Source of the DNA: Crassaminicella indica
GTDB taxonomy: Bacteria > Bacillota > Clostridia > Peptostreptococcales > Thermotaleaceae
Length of the DNA stretch: 64,000 nt
Assembly (NCBI RefSeq): GCF_019203185.1
Contig: NZ_CP078093.1
Coordinates: 1,302,001 to 1,366,000 of the forward strand
Direction: 5' to 3'
The notes beneath the pieces were generated by a model that worked only from the letters and a program-made list of their open reading frames with translations, was not told the DNA's origin and did no database searches. Below are positions 15,564 to 24,955 of the stretch, piece by piece. Each line of letters opens with the position of its first letter. The stretch's first letter is position 1. The translations under genes and the position numbers were made by a program.

Positions 15564-18017
15564 ATGGATATGTTTAGCAGATTTACAGAGAGAGCGCAAA
15601 AAGCAATTGTTCTTGCACAAGAAGAAGCAAAAAGTCTTAGACATAATTATGTTGGAACAGAGCATATTTTGCTAGGACTACTAAGAGAAGGGCAGGGTGT
15701 TGCAGCAAGAGCATTAGCAAATATGGGAGTAAGTCTAGATTATGTAAGGGAAAGAGTTAAAAATATTATTGGCTTGGGAAATGAGTTAAGTCCACAATTA
15801 TTAGGTTTTACTCCTAGAACAAAGAGATTGTTTGAGCTTAGCTTTGCAGAAGCAAGAAGGATTGGACATAATTATATAGGAACAGAGCATTTACTTTTAG
15901 CTCTTATTCATGAAGGTGAAGGTGTAGCAGCAAAAATTTTGATAGATAGCGGTGTAAATCTATCAAAGGCAAGGAATGAAGTAATGAAGCTTTTAGGAAA
16001 TTCAAATGAGCATCAAGGAGAAGCTGCTCGTGCTGCAAGTAATAAAAATACACCTACTTTAAATGAATATGGAAGAGATTTGACAGAGATGGCGAGGGAA
16101 GGAAAGCTTGATCCTGTAATTGGAAGAAGTAAAGAAATAGAAAGAGTAGTACAAATATTAAGCAGGAGAACAAAAAATAATCCTTGTTTGATTGGAGAAC
16201 CCGGAGTAGGAAAAACAGCTATTGCAGAAGGATTAGCGCAAAAAATCGTTGCAGGAGATATTCCAGAAACATTAAAGGATAAAAGGGTAGTTACATTAGA
16301 TTTGGCTTCTATGGTGGCTGGAGCAAAATATCGTGGAGAATTTGAAGACCGACTCAAAAAAGTAATGGTTGAGTTAAGGGAAGCAAAGGATGTTATTCTT
16401 TTTATTGATGAGATGCATACAATAATTGGAGCTGGTGCAGCAGAGGGTGCTATTGATGCATCAAATATTTTAAAGCCTGCTTTGGCTAGAGGAGAATTGC
16501 AGGTTATTGGGGCAACTACTTTAGATGAATATAGAAAGTATATTGAAAAGGATGCAGCCCTTGAGAGAAGATTTCAACCTATTCAGGTAGAAGAACCAAC
16601 TGTAGAAGAAACAATACAGATTCTAAAGGGATTAAGAGATAAATATGAAGCACATCATGGAGTAAAAATTACAGACAAAGCGTTAGAAGCAGCAGCAAAG
16701 CTTTCTCATAGATATATTACAGATAGATTTTTACCAGATAAGGCTGTGGACCTAATTGATGAAGCTGCATCAAGAATAAGGTTGAAAATTGTAACACAGC
16801 CTCCAGAATTAAAGGATTTAGAAGAAAAATTAGAAGAGCTTGCAAAGGAAAAGGAAGAAGCTATCAGCGCTCAAGACTTTGAAAGAGCAGCTAGAGTAAG
16901 AGATGAAGAAAAACAAATAAAAGAAGAGCTAGAAAATAGAAAAAATAATTGGAAAGTAAAGGGCAATCAAGAAGCATCTGTAGGAGAAGAAGAAATTGCA
17001 GAAACTGTATCAAATTGGACAGGAATTCCAGTTAAAAAGCTTGCACAAGAAGAATCAGAGAAGCTTTTGAATATGGAAAAACTGCTTCATCAACGTGTAA
17101 TAGGACAAGAGGAAGCTGTAAAAGCTGTTGCAAGAGCGGTAAGAAGAGCTCGTGTAGGACTTAAAGATCCAAAACGTCCAATTGGTTCTTTTATATTCTT
17201 AGGACCTACAGGAGTAGGAAAAACAGAACTTTCTAAAGCATTAGCAGAAGCTTTATTTGGAGATGAAGATGCTTTAATTCGAATTGATATGTCTGAATAT
17301 ATGGAAAAACATGCTGTATCTCGTTTAGTTGGTTCACCTCCAGGATATGTAGGACATGATGAAGGAGGACAGCTTACTGAAAAGGTAAGAAGAAAACCAT
17401 ATTCAGTTGTTTTATTTGATGAAATTGAAAAAGCACATCCAGATGTATTTAATATGCTTCTTCAAATATTAGATGATGGAAGACTTACAGATTCAAAAGG
17501 AAAAGTGGTTGATTTTAAAAACACAGTTGTTATTATGACGTCTAATGTAGGTGCTCATACTATTAAGAAGCAAAAAACCTTAGGATTTGCAAGTGGAGCA
17601 GAAGATGAAAAACAAACTGCATATGAAAAAATGAAGGAAAATGTGATGAATGAATTAAGAAAAAGCTTTAGACCAGAGTTTTTAAATAGAATTGATGAAG
17701 TAATTGTTTTCCATTCTTTAGAAAAAGAACATATTAATGAGATTGTAGAGTTAATGGTGAAGGATTTAACTAAAAAAATGAAAGCTTTAAATATAAAGCT
17801 TGAAATATCAGAAAAAGCCAAAAAGCTACTTGGAGAAAAAGGATTTGATCAAGAATATGGTGCAAGACCACTAAAACGTGCGATTACTAGAATGCTTGAG
17901 GATGCTTTATCTGAGGAAATATTAAAGGAGAATATTTCCAAAGACGATGATATTTTTGTAGATGTAGAAAATGGTGAAATTGTATTTAAAAATAAACTAA
18001 AATTAAATAAAGGATAA
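15564..18017 (+). CDS. clpC: ClpC, AAA+ unfoldase of the ClpCP protease
   Basis: The 817-residue protein has two N-terminal Clp repeats (about 1-150), a first AAA+ domain with Walker A GEPGVGKT (near residue 211) and Walker B FIDEMH, a UVR-containing middle domain (about 410-470), and a second AAA+ domain with GPTGVGKT (near 547) and [11 protein letters not shown]. It unfolds substrates for ClpP, including arginine-phosphorylated proteins tagged by McsB. ATAGGAGGTG points to ATG 15564; GTG at 15555 lies inside that site. It is the last gene of the CtsR operon and is followed by a terminator and MITE-like repeats. Confidence 0.97.
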   Translation: MDMFSRFTERAQKAIVLAQEEAKSLRHNYVGTEHILLGLLREGQGVAARALANMGVSLDYVRERVKNIIGLGNELSPQLLGFTPRTKRLFELSFAEARRIGHNYIGTEHLLLALIHEGEGVAAKILIDSGVNLSKARNEVMKLLGNSNEHQGEAARAASNKNTPTLNEYGRDLTEMAREGKLDPVIGRSKEIERVVQILSRRTKNNPCLIGEPGVGKTAIAEGLAQKIVAGDIPETLKDKRVVTLDLASMVAGAKYRGEFEDRLKKVMVELREAKDVILFIDEMHTIIGAGAAEGAIDASNILKPALARGELQVIGATTLDEYRKYIEKDAALERRFQPIQVEEPTVEETIQILKGLRDKYEAHHGVKITDKALEAAAKLSHRYITDRFLPDKAVDLIDEAASRIRLKIVTQPPELKDLEEKLEELAKEKEEAISAQDFERAARVRDEEKQIKEELENRKNNWKVKGNQEASVGEEEIAETVSNWTGIPVKKLAQEESEKLLNMEKLLHQRVIGQEEAVKAVARAVRRARVGLKDPKRPIGSFIFLGPTGVGKTELSKALAEALFGDEDALIRIDMSEYMEKHAVSRLVGSPPGYVGHDEGGQLTEKVRRKPYSVVLFDEIEKAHPDVFNMLLQILDDGRLTDSKGKVVDFKNTVVIMTSNVGAHTIKKQKTLGFASGAEDEKQTAYEKMKENVMNELRKSFRPEFLNRIDEVIVFHSLEKEHINEIVELMVKDLTKKMKALNIKLEISEKAKKLLGEKGFDQEYGARPLKRAITRMLEDALSEEILKENISKDDDIFVDVENGEIVFKNKLKLNKG

Positions 18018-18018
18018 T

Positions 18019-18043
18019 AAAGCTGCATAAAAATTGCAGCTTT
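18019..18043 (+). terminator. Terminator after clpC
   Basis: AAAGCTGCA pairs with TGCAGCTTT across a 7-base AT loop. The T tract is short and runs directly into a MITE-like right-end fragment. Confidence 0.75.
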
Positions 18044-18081
18044 ATATATTTATTTTTTAATGTTGATGCTGTTTATCTATA
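18044..18081. repeat. MITE-like right-end fragment
   Basis: About 38 bases match the right end of the repeat family (TTTTTTAATGTTGATGCTG then TTTATCTATA). It abuts the next full copy, sharing TATA, exactly as the pair at 10659/10812 does. Confidence 0.7.
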
Positions 18082-18314
18082 GGTAAACAACTTCAAAATG
18101 AAATATAAAGAACAGTTCATTCCAGATAACTTTTGAAAAAACAAAACTTCATTACATGAAAAAATACTAAACCTTCAAAACTCACTTCGTTCAAACAATG
18201 AAGGTTCTTAACGTATTTTTCATGTAATTTCAGTAAGTTTTTTTACAAAAGTTATCAAAGTCATTCACTTATCTTTATATATTTATTTTTTAATGTTGAT
18301 GCTGTTTATCTATA
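18078..18314. mobile_element. MITE-like palindromic repeat, full copy
   Basis: The 237-bp copy closely matches the one at 10812-11049. Its ends are TATAGGTAAACAAC and GCTGTTTATCTATA (imperfect inverted repeats). The inner palindrome is well kept: ATTACATGAAAAAATAC pairs with GTATTTTTCATGTAAT, and ACCTTCA with TGAAGGT. No open reading frame. It ends six bases before the probable promoter of the ACT-domain gene. Confidence 0.85.
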
Positions 18315-18319
18315 AAGTG

Positions 18320-18348
18320 TTGTATAGGTTATAAAAATATGTTAATAT
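18320..18348 (+). promoter_or_regulatory. Probable promoter of the ACT-domain/thrB operon
   Basis: TTGTAT (18320-18325) and TAATAT (18343-18348) are spaced by 17 bp. The -35 box begins six bases after the MITE-like element ends. Confidence 0.6.
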
Positions 18349-18412
18349 GATAAATATAGTTCGTGAGAGATAAACAATTGTATATTTTAAGCGAACAAGA
18401 GAGGTGAAATAA

Positions 18413-18853
18413 GTGACAGAAAGAAAATTTTTGATTATTGATACAGCCATTTTGCCAGATATTTATGAAAAGGTACTACAAACAAAAGAGTTGCTAAGAA
18501 CAGGTAAAGCAAGAGGGGTAACAGAGGCAACACAAATGACAGGGATTAGTAGAAGTACTTATTATAAGTATAAAGATTTTATTTCTACTCCATCTGAAGG
18601 AAGCAGGGGGCAAAAGGTAACTATTACTTTATTATTAGACCATACGCCAGGAAATCTATCACATATATTAAATATAATGGCTCAGTGCAATGTTAATATA
18701 TTGACGATCAATCAAGATATACCTATTAATGGGATTGCTAATATAAGCATTACATTTGATATTTCTGAGGCGAATATGGGAATAGATGAGATATTAGATG
18801 AATTAAGAAGCCAAGAAGGTACATCTAAGGTAGAATTAATTGCTATGGAATAA
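18413..18853 (+). CDS. ACT domain-containing regulator (PheB/UPF0735 family)
   Basis: The 146-residue protein has an N-terminal helix-turn-helix-like segment (about 35-60, ATQMTGISRSTYYKYKDFI) and a C-terminal ACT domain (about 68-145, starting KVTITLLLDHTPGNLSHIL) that normally binds an amino acid. Homologues are annotated PheB but rarely have proven enzyme activity; a sensor or regulator of threonine/homoserine metabolism is plausible because homoserine kinase follows 40 bases later. GTG start with GAGAGGTG upstream. No homoserine dehydrogenase gene is present here, although many clostridia have it between these two genes. Confidence 0.88.
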   Translation: MTERKFLIIDTAILPDIYEKVLQTKELLRTGKARGVTEATQMTGISRSTYYKYKDFISTPSEGSRGQKVTITLLLDHTPGNLSHILNIMAQCNVNILTINQDIPINGIANISITFDISEANMGIDEILDELRSQEGTSKVELIAME

Positions 18854-18893
18854 AAATGTATTCAAAATAGAGAGTATTGGATAGGTGGTAGAT

Positions 18894-19775
18894 ATGTTTA
18901 AGATAAAAGTACCAGCAACAACAGCTAATATGGGATCTGGATATGATACACTTGGGATGGCACTCACATTATATAATGAATTTGAGATAGAAAAAATAAA
19001 TAAAGGAATAGAGACAGTAGGCTTTGGAGAAATCGGTTTAGAAGAGAATTTGGTGTACATAAGCATGAAAAAAACGTTAGAGCTTTATGGAAAAAAAGCA
19101 GATGGATTAAGAATTATTGCAAAGAAAATAGAGGTTCCTATGAGTAGAGGATTAGGGAGCAGTGCTACTTGTATTGTTGCAGGGATTATGATAGCTGACA
19201 AATTGATGGATAATATATGCAGTAAAGATGATATCATAAGAATAGGAACGGAAATAGAAGGACATCCTGATAATATTGTACCAGCGGTCATTGGTGGGAT
19301 GAGTGTATCTATTTATGAGAATAATAAAGTGATATATTCAAAAGTAAATGTTCCTAAAAGCTTAAGATTTGCAGTGCTAATTCCTAATTTTACTGTTTCT
19401 ACCCATGAAGCGAGAAAGGTTGTTCCAGAAAACTATAGTAAAAAGGATTGCATTTTTAATCTATCAAGAGTAGCAATGCTTGTAGCTAGTATGAATAATG
19501 GAGAAATTCATCATTTGAGAATGGCTACTGAGGATAAAATTCATCAACCATTTAGAGCTAATCTAATTCCTAATATAGATAAGATTTTTAGGGCTTCTAA
19601 GGATTTAGGATCAAAAGCAGAATTTATTAGCGGATCAGGATCAACTCTGATGGCTATTATTGATAAAGAAAATATTCATTTTGAAGAAAAAATGAATAAA
19701 TTTCTAACAACTATTGAAGGTACCTGGAATGTTAAAATATTAGAAGTGGATAGGTGCGGTGCATTGTATTTATAA
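18894..19775 (+). CDS. thrB: Homoserine kinase
   Basis: The 293-residue GHMP-family kinase phosphorylates homoserine with ATP in threonine synthesis. The N-terminal motif VPATTANMGSGYDTLGMAL and the glycine-rich ATP loop PMSRGLGSSATCIVAGI (about 85-100) are both present, as is the late GSGSTLMAI motif. ATG 18894 is chosen because AGGTGG lies five bases upstream; an in-frame GTG at 18885 overlaps that site. It is the second gene after the ACT-domain regulator and is followed by a clear terminator. The length is usual for the family (about 290-310). Confidence 0.95.
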   Translation: MFKIKVPATTANMGSGYDTLGMALTLYNEFEIEKINKGIETVGFGEIGLEENLVYISMKKTLELYGKKADGLRIIAKKIEVPMSRGLGSSATCIVAGIMIADKLMDNICSKDDIIRIGTEIEGHPDNIVPAVIGGMSVSIYENNKVIYSKVNVPKSLRFAVLIPNFTVSTHEARKVVPENYSKKDCIFNLSRVAMLVASMNNGEIHHLRMATEDKIHQPFRANLIPNIDKIFRASKDLGSKAEFISGSGSTLMAIIDKENIHFEEKMNKFLTTIEGTWNVKILEVDRCGALYL

Positions 19776-19776
19776 G

Positions 19777-19810
19777 AGGTTTTATGGCGTTTTGTCATAA
19801 AGCCTTTTTT
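19777..19810 (+). terminator. Terminator after thrB
   Basis: AGGTTTTATG pairs with CATAAAGCCT (one G-T pair), followed by six Ts. Confidence 0.88.
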
Positions 19811-19825
19811 CATACTCAGGTTTCA

Positions 19826-19854
19826 TTGACGAGCATAGAATGAAAGTATAAAAT
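19826..19854 (+). promoter_or_regulatory. Sigma-A promoter of radA
   Basis: TTGACG (19826-19831) and TAAAAT (19849-19854), 17-bp spacing, after the thrB terminator. Confidence 0.78.
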
Positions 19855-19909
19855 CAAAAGAGAAAGGATATAGTTTTTATAAGAGATAAAACGGAATTTG
19901 GAGGAATAT

Positions 19910-21280
19910 ATGGCAAAAAAAGAAAAAACTATTTTTGTATGTCAAAATTGCGGCTATGAAAGTCCTAAATGGATGGGGCAATGTGTATGTGGCAGTTGGA
20001 ACACTATGGTAGAAGAACGGATTAGTGCAACCAATCAGTACAAAAAATCACCAACTATTACAAGTTCTACAAAACCTTTATCGATTAAAGAAATAAAATC
20101 AAGCAATTATGATAGACTAAATACTTATATAAAGGAACTTAACCGAGTATTAGGAGGGGGAATGGTAAAGGGTTCACTAACATTAATATCTGGAGAACCT
20201 GGAATTGGTAAGTCTACGTTAATATTACAAGCAAGCAGCAATATTGCAAAGGAGTATGGTACAGTTCTTTATGTTTCAGGAGAAGAATCAGAAGAACAAA
20301 TAAAAATGAGAGCAGAAAGACTTTGCGCAGTAGAAGATAGATTAATGATTGTATCAGAAACTAATGTGGATAGGATTAAGGAATATATACAAGAATTATG
20401 TCCTGTATTTGTAATTATTGATTCTATACAAACTCTTTTTAAACCAGATTTATCTTCTGCACCTGGTAGTGTTTCTCAGGTACGAGAATGTACAAATAAT
20501 ATTATGCATCTAGCTAAAACAAAAAATATTCCTATATTTATTGTTGCACATGTGACAAAAACAGGAGAATTGGCAGGGCCGAGGATATTGGAGCATCTTG
20601 TAGATACGGTACTTCATTTTACAGGAGAGAGGACTCAAGAATTTAGGGTTGTTCGAGCTTTAAAAAATCGTTTTGGAACAACTAGTGAGATTGGTGTTTT
20701 TGAAATGAGAGAAGAAGGATTAATGGAGGTTGCTAATCCATCAGAAATGTTTTTAGAGGGGCTTAACAATATGGAAGGATCTATTGTTATTAGTAGTTTA
20801 GAAGGAACAAGGCCTCTGCTTTTAGAAATTCAGGCATTAGTTGCTCCAACCAATCTAGGATTTGCAAGAAGAGCAGCCATTGGTATTGACTTAAATCGAT
20901 TGAATTTAATTTTGGCAGTTTTAGAAAAAAAGGTAGGAATTCCTCTTATGAATCAAGATGTTTATGTAAATGTAGTTGGGGGACTCAAGCCTGAAGGAAC
21001 TTCATCAGATTTAGGGGTAGCTCTTGCTATTTACTCAAGTATGAGAGGATTAATAATTCCTACTACAAATACTATTGCTATTGGAGAAATCGGGTTGACC
21101 GGAGAATTAAGATCTGTTTCCAATATAGAGAAGATGATTAAAGAGGCTGCAAAAATGGGATTTAAAAGATGTATACTCCCTAAAAAGATTATAAAAAAAT
21201 TAAAATTAGAGGAACAAATTAAATTGATAGGAGCAAATTCTTTAAAAGATGCCATAGATTGTATGTTTTTTGAAAATTAA
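19910..21280 (+). CDS. radA: DNA repair protein RadA (Sms)
   Basis: The 456-residue RecA-like branch-migration helicase has an N-terminal zinc finger, a RecA domain with Walker A GEPGIGKST (near 95), the RadA-specific KNRFG motif (near 252) and a C-terminal Lon-protease-like domain. The zinc finger is odd: the second half reads CVCGSW, a C-x-C pair, where the family has C-x2-C (such as CPxCGxW); one residue is missing. TTG at 19898 is rejected in favour of ATG 19910, which has GGAGGA just upstream. RadA processes recombination intermediates and, in Firmicutes, works with DisA, whose gene follows. Confidence 0.95.
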   Translation: MAKKEKTIFVCQNCGYESPKWMGQCVCGSWNTMVEERISATNQYKKSPTITSSTKPLSIKEIKSSNYDRLNTYIKELNRVLGGGMVKGSLTLISGEPGIGKSTLILQASSNIAKEYGTVLYVSGEESEEQIKMRAERLCAVEDRLMIVSETNVDRIKEYIQELCPVFVIIDSIQTLFKPDLSSAPGSVSQVRECTNNIMHLAKTKNIPIFIVAHVTKTGELAGPRILEHLVDTVLHFTGERTQEFRVVRALKNRFGTTSEIGVFEMREEGLMEVANPSEMFLEGLNNMEGSIVISSLEGTRPLLLEIQALVAPTNLGFARRAAIGIDLNRLNLILAVLEKKVGIPLMNQDVYVNVVGGLKPEGTSSDLGVALAIYSSMRGLIIPTTNTIAIGEIGLTGELRSVSNIEKMIKEAAKMGFKRCILPKKIIKKLKLEEQIKLIGANSLKDAIDCMFFEN

Positions 21281-21361
21281 ATGCAATATGTCTTTGATTA
21301 GGATGTATAGATGTAATATAATAGGAAAGATAGGAGAAATAAGATTGGGAGGACAATACAA

Positions 21362-22450
21362 TTGGTAAGAGAAGATAAGGTAAAAGAAGAAGATATAATG
21401 GAATCGATTAAGATACTAGCTCCTGGTACGCCTTTAAGAGAAGGACTAGAAAATGTTTTAAGAGCTAAAACAGGGGCTTTGATTGTTATAGGGGATAATG
21501 AAGAAGTGATGAACCTTGTAGATGGAGGTTTTTCTATAAATGTTGATTTGTCAACGGCATATTTGTATGAGCTGGCAAAGATGGACGGGGCAATTATACT
21601 AAGTTCAGATGCAAAAAAAATATTATATGCAAATACGCAGTTGATTCCTGATCCGTCTATACCTTCTTCGGAAACTGGTATAAGACATAGAACTGCTGAG
21701 AGAGTGGCTCGACAGACGGGGCTTATTGTTATATCTATCTCACAAAGAAGAAACATTATAACTATTTACAAAGGCTATTCCAAATATATTGTCCAAGATA
21801 CCAATAAAATATTAAACAAAGCAAATCAAGCTATTCAAACTTTGGAAAAATATAGAAAAGTTTTAGATCAAGCAATGACTAATTTAAGTGGTTTGGAATT
21901 TGAAGATTTAGTTACTATTCAAGATGTAGCTATAGTACTCCAAAGAACAGAAATGGTTATGCGTATTGTTTCTGAGATAGATAAATATATTAGCGAATTA
22001 GGAAATGAAGGACGCCTTGTAAGTATGCAGTTAGAAGAATTATTAGCCAATGTCAAAGAAGATGGAAAATATGTAGTTGAAGATTATATGGTGAAGGATG
22101 AAAATGTAAATTATAATACAGTAAGTAGGCAAATAAAAAATCTATCTTCTGAAGAACTATTGGATTTATCTAATATTGGCAAGATTTTAGGCTATAATGG
22201 AACCTTGAATGATTTATTAGATATACCTGTTTCACCACGGGGTTTTAGAATTTTAAGTAAAGTTCCAAGACTGCCTATGTCTGTAATTCAAAATGTAGTA
22301 GAGCATTTTAGCGATTTTCAGAGCATATTAAAAGCATCTATAGAAGAACTAGATGATGTAGAAGGAATTGGTGAGATTAGAGCAAGGGCTATTAAAGAAG
22401 GACTAAGAAGGGTACAAGAACAAGTACTACTAGATCGACATATTCGTTAA
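21362..22450 (+). CDS. disA: DisA, DNA-integrity-scanning diadenylate cyclase
   Basis: The 362-residue protein makes c-di-AMP from ATP and reports on DNA branches. The N-terminal DAC domain shows the catalytic motifs DGA (near 74) and RHR (GIRHRTAERVARQTG, near 107); a helical linker and C-terminal helix-hairpin-helix DNA-binding domain (about 290-360, EELDDVEGIGEIRARAI) follow. The start is TTG, with GGGAGGAC eight bases upstream, giving the usual family length. It lies 81 bases after radA, matching the functional link between the two proteins, and ends in a bidirectional terminator. Confidence 0.97.
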   Translation: MVREDKVKEEDIMESIKILAPGTPLREGLENVLRAKTGALIVIGDNEEVMNLVDGGFSINVDLSTAYLYELAKMDGAIILSSDAKKILYANTQLIPDPSIPSSETGIRHRTAERVARQTGLIVISISQRRNIITIYKGYSKYIVQDTNKILNKANQAIQTLEKYRKVLDQAMTNLSGLEFEDLVTIQDVAIVLQRTEMVMRIVSEIDKYISELGNEGRLVSMQLEELLANVKEDGKYVVEDYMVKDENVNYNTVSRQIKNLSSEELLDLSNIGKILGYNGTLNDLLDIPVSPRGFRILSKVPRLPMSVIQNVVEHFSDFQSILKASIEELDDVEGIGEIRARAIKEGLRRVQEQVLLDRHIR

Positions 22451-22453
22451 ATA

Positions 22454-22480
22454 AAAAAGCACCAAATATTGGTGCTTTTT
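22454..22480. terminator. Bidirectional terminator after disA
   Basis: AAAAAGCACCAA pairs perfectly with TTGGTGCTTTTT around a 3-base loop. The minus-strand gene's stop codon lies in its right arm. Confidence 0.93.
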
Positions 22481-22874
22481 AGTATAAGCTGTATTTTCCA
22501 AGAGTATTAATATTTTTACATTGTTTAGTTAATATTTCATGAATATCAAGGTCTAGTGAATTACAAATCGCTACTAGATAGAATAAATGATTTCCCATTT
22601 CTTCGTTTATTTTGTCTTTGCAAATATCACAAAGATCTCCAGAAATATGATTTTCTAAAAAATCCTTTAATTCATCATAAGAAATATCTTTTGGTATTTC
22701 TTGTGCCTTTGCATTGATATGAATACATCCACAGCTTGTAGCGGCTTTTATAATAGATCTATTTACTCTTGCACAACTCTCTTGATATTTTGATATAATA
22801 TCAAGAATACTTTTATGTCGAATAAGCACTTCTGAAACACTATTCTGAAATTTATGAAGAATAGAATTGTCCAT
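22479..22874 (-). CDS. Conserved clostridial hypothetical protein, weakly MazG-like
   Basis: The 131-residue soluble protein is helical in character. The segment NEEMGNHLFYLVAICNSLDLDIHEIL resembles the EExxD helix region of MazG-type NTP pyrophosphatases, but the expected Asp is replaced (EEMGNHL), so activity is doubtful. It also has a CGC motif (near 48) and a CDIC pair (near 97), which could bind a metal. The name of the family is uncertain to me. ATG at 22874 (minus strand) is preferred to the GTG at 22886 because AGAGGTG covers the latter. It stands between disA and carD on the opposite strand. Confidence 0.75.
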   Translation of the reverse strand: MDNSILHKFQNSVSEVLIRHKSILDIISKYQESCARVNRSIIKAATSCGCIHINAKAQEIPKDISYDELKDFLENHISGDLCDICKDKINEEMGNHLFYLVAICNSLDLDIHEILTKQCKNINTLGKYSLY

Positions 22875-23043
22875 TGATCTTATCACCTCTGTAAAAAAGT
22901 TCTACTCAAGTTTATTCTAGCATATTATAGATAAAAGTTAAAGGTTATTAGATTAAATTTAATTTTAGAGTTGAAAATAGGAAAATTAGCCTGTTTCGTG
23001 GTAAAATATGAGAAAAAAGGGGATATTATTCTGAAAAATAAAG

Positions 23044-23072
23044 TTGACAATGCTTGTAACGTGTGGTAAAAT
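23044..23072 (+). promoter_or_regulatory. Upstream sigma-A promoter of carD
   Basis: TTGACA (23044-23049), 17-bp spacer, TAAAAT (23067-23072). This is the first of two tandem near-consensus promoters. Confidence 0.85.
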
Positions 23073-23082
23073 AAATATTTTC

Positions 23083-23111
23083 TTGACAGAACCTACCCCT
23101 TATTGTATACT
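23083..23111 (+). promoter_or_regulatory. Downstream sigma-A promoter of carD
   Basis: TTGACA (23083-23088), 17-bp spacer, TATACT (23106-23111), 39 bp downstream of the first promoter. Confidence 0.88.
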
Positions 23112-23148
23112 GAATATAGGGAATGTACAATGTGGGAGGTTTTGCTGG

Positions 23149-23625
23149 ATGTTCAATATCGGTGATAAAGTGGTTTACCCTATGCATGGTGCAGGGATTA
23201 TTGAAGCCATAGAAGAAAAAGAGATATTGGGGAAGAAGCGTAAATATTATATTATGAAGATGCCTCTAGGAGATATGAAAGTAATGATCCCTCTTGATAA
23301 TGTAGAAGATATCGGATTAAGAGAAATCGTATCTTTAAAGGAAGTAGATCAAGTAGTAGCTGTATTAAATGACGATATTTCTAAGATGCCTAAAAACTGG
23401 AATAGACGATATAGAGCAAATATGGATAAGATAAGAAGCGGAGATATTTATGAGGTTGCTATGGTTGTGAGAAATTTAACCTTAAGAGATAGAGAAAAAG
23501 GTTTGTCGACAGGAGAAAGAAAGATGCTAGCGAATGCAAAACAAATCCTAATAAGTGAGATTGTATTGGCTAGAGGCATAGAAGAAAAGGTTGCTGAAGA
23601 TTTAATTGACACAGCTATTCAATAA
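23149..23625 (+). CDS. CarD/CdnL-family RNA polymerase-binding regulator
   Basis: The 158-residue protein has the N-terminal RNA polymerase interaction domain (FNIGDKVVYPMHGAGIIEAI, about 2-60), which contacts the beta subunit, and a helical C-terminal domain (about 65-158) that in CarD/CdnL binds promoter DNA and stabilises open complexes. ATG 23149 has GGGAGG nine bases upstream and gives the normal start of the family; in-frame codons further up fall inside the promoters. Two consecutive consensus promoters suggest strong, steady expression. A terminator separates it from yacL. Confidence 0.93.
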   Translation: MFNIGDKVVYPMHGAGIIEAIEEKEILGKKRKYYIMKMPLGDMKVMIPLDNVEDIGLREIVSLKEVDQVVAVLNDDISKMPKNWNRRYRANMDKIRSGDIYEVAMVVRNLTLRDREKGLSTGERKMLANAKQILISEIVLARGIEEKVAEDLIDTAIQ

Positions 23626-23626
23626 T

Positions 23627-23656
23627 GTGAAGCGTCGTGATGACGCTTCACTTTTA
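23627..23656 (+). terminator. Terminator after carD
   Basis: GTGAAGCGTC (23627-23636) pairs perfectly with GACGCTTCAC (23642-23651), followed by TTTTA. Confidence 0.88.
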
Positions 23657-23694
23657 TCATTGCAGATATGTTTTACCAAAATATACAAATTTTG

Positions 23695-23722
23695 TTGAAA
23701 TTAGATCGTGTTTAGTTATAAA
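23695..23722 (+). promoter_or_regulatory. Probable promoter of yacL-ispD-ispF
   Basis: TTGAAA (23695-23700), 16-bp spacer, TATAAA (23717-23722). Confidence 0.55.
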
Positions 23723-23767
23723 ATAAAATTAGCATGGTTATACTTTTAAAACAGGAGGTGAAGAAAT

Positions 23768-24889
23768 ATGTTCAACAAAATCGTAAGAGGTGCATTAACC
23801 TTAGCGGGTGCTTCAGTTGGTTATGCAGCTGCTATATTCTTGATAAAGCTGGCTAAAGTTCAAGACTTTGTACAAATGCCAGAGATTACACCTGTTATGG
23901 GAATTGTTGTGAGTGTTATAGGTGCGATATTAGGTGGAATTATATTTTTTACTATTACTCCGTGGTTGATGAAAAAAGGTTTAAGTTCAGCAAACTGGGT
24001 AGAGGGAGAGCTTCAAAAAATTCCTACTATGGATATGGTTATTGGAGCTTTAGGATTAATCATTGGGTTGGTTATTGCTTATTTAATTAGCAGCTTGCTA
24101 ATGGGGATATCTATTCCATTAGTTGGACCTATTTTATCTATCATGCTGTATATATTTTTAGGATATTTAGGTGTGAGCTTAGCAACGAAAAAAAGAGAAG
24201 ACTTAGGGAATATTTCTATGCTGTTTAAAAAGAATATAGCAGCTAAGGAAAAGGTAGAGACAAAGAAAGAAAATAGTGGTATTCCTAAAATATTAGATAC
24301 TAGCGTGATAATTGATGGTAGAATTGCAGATATCGTGCAGACAGGCTTTGTAGAAGGACCTATTGTGATTCCAGAGTTTGTTCTTGAAGAATTAAGACAT
24401 ATTGCAGATTCATCAGACAGTCTAAAAAGGGCAAGAGGTAGAAGAGGGTTAGATATTTTAAATCGTATCCAAAAGGAATTGCCTATAGAAGTAAAGATTA
24501 CAGATAAAGATTTTGAAGAGGTGTCAGAAGTAGATATAAAATTATTAAGACTTGGTCAATTTATGGGTGGAAAAGTTGTTACAAATGATTATAATTTGAA
24601 TAAAGTTGCTGAACTTCAAGGAGTACCTGTACTGAATATTAATGAGCTTGCAAATGCCATAAAACCAGTAGTTCTGCCTGGCGAGGAAATGGTTGTACAA
24701 GTGATAAAAGAAGGAAAAGAATCAGGGCAGGGAGTAGCGTACTTAGATGATGGAACAATGATTGTTGTAGAAGGTGGAAGAAAACATATTGGAGAGACTA
24801 TGGGGGTTCTTGTTACTAGTGTGTTGCAAACTGCTGCAGGAAGAATGATTTTTGCAAAGCCTAAAATGATGGTTGATAAAACGGCATAA
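23768..24889 (+). CDS. YacL-type membrane PIN-TRAM domain protein
   Basis: The 373-residue protein has four N-terminal membrane helices (about 5-140), a PIN nuclease domain (about 175-300) and a C-terminal TRAM RNA-binding domain (about 305-365). The PIN acidic residues are visible in [34 protein letters not shown] and VTNDYNL. It is expected to be a membrane-anchored ribonuclease, although its targets are unknown. ACAGGAGGTG precedes the ATG. The yacL-ispD-ispF order is conserved in Firmicutes. A palindromic hairpin follows the stop. Confidence 0.92.
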   Translation: MFNKIVRGALTLAGASVGYAAAIFLIKLAKVQDFVQMPEITPVMGIVVSVIGAILGGIIFFTITPWLMKKGLSSANWVEGELQKIPTMDMVIGALGLIIGLVIAYLISSLLMGISIPLVGPILSIMLYIFLGYLGVSLATKKREDLGNISMLFKKNIAAKEKVETKKENSGIPKILDTSVIIDGRIADIVQTGFVEGPIVIPEFVLEELRHIADSSDSLKRARGRRGLDILNRIQKELPIEVKITDKDFEEVSEVDIKLLRLGQFMGGKVVTNDYNLNKVAELQGVPVLNINELANAIKPVVLPGEEMVVQVIKEGKESGQGVAYLDDGTMIVVEGGRKHIGETMGVLVTSVLQTAAGRMIFAKPKMMVDKTA

Positions 24890-24908
24890 TCGTTTATAAT
24901 AAAATTGT

Positions 24909-24934
24909 ACCCAGCATATGCTGGGTTTTGTTTT
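24909..24934 (+). terminator. Palindromic hairpin with T-rich tail after yacL
   Basis: ACCCAGCATATGCTGGGT is a perfect palindrome followed by TTTGTTTT. It may end or attenuate transcription before ispD. Confidence 0.7.
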
Positions 24935-24955
24935 GAAATAAATGAGGTGAAAATT

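Noticed and set aside
24905-24955. Longer ispD start upstream of TTG 24956
   Set aside because: It would translate the yacL terminator hairpin and lacks a ribosome binding site.
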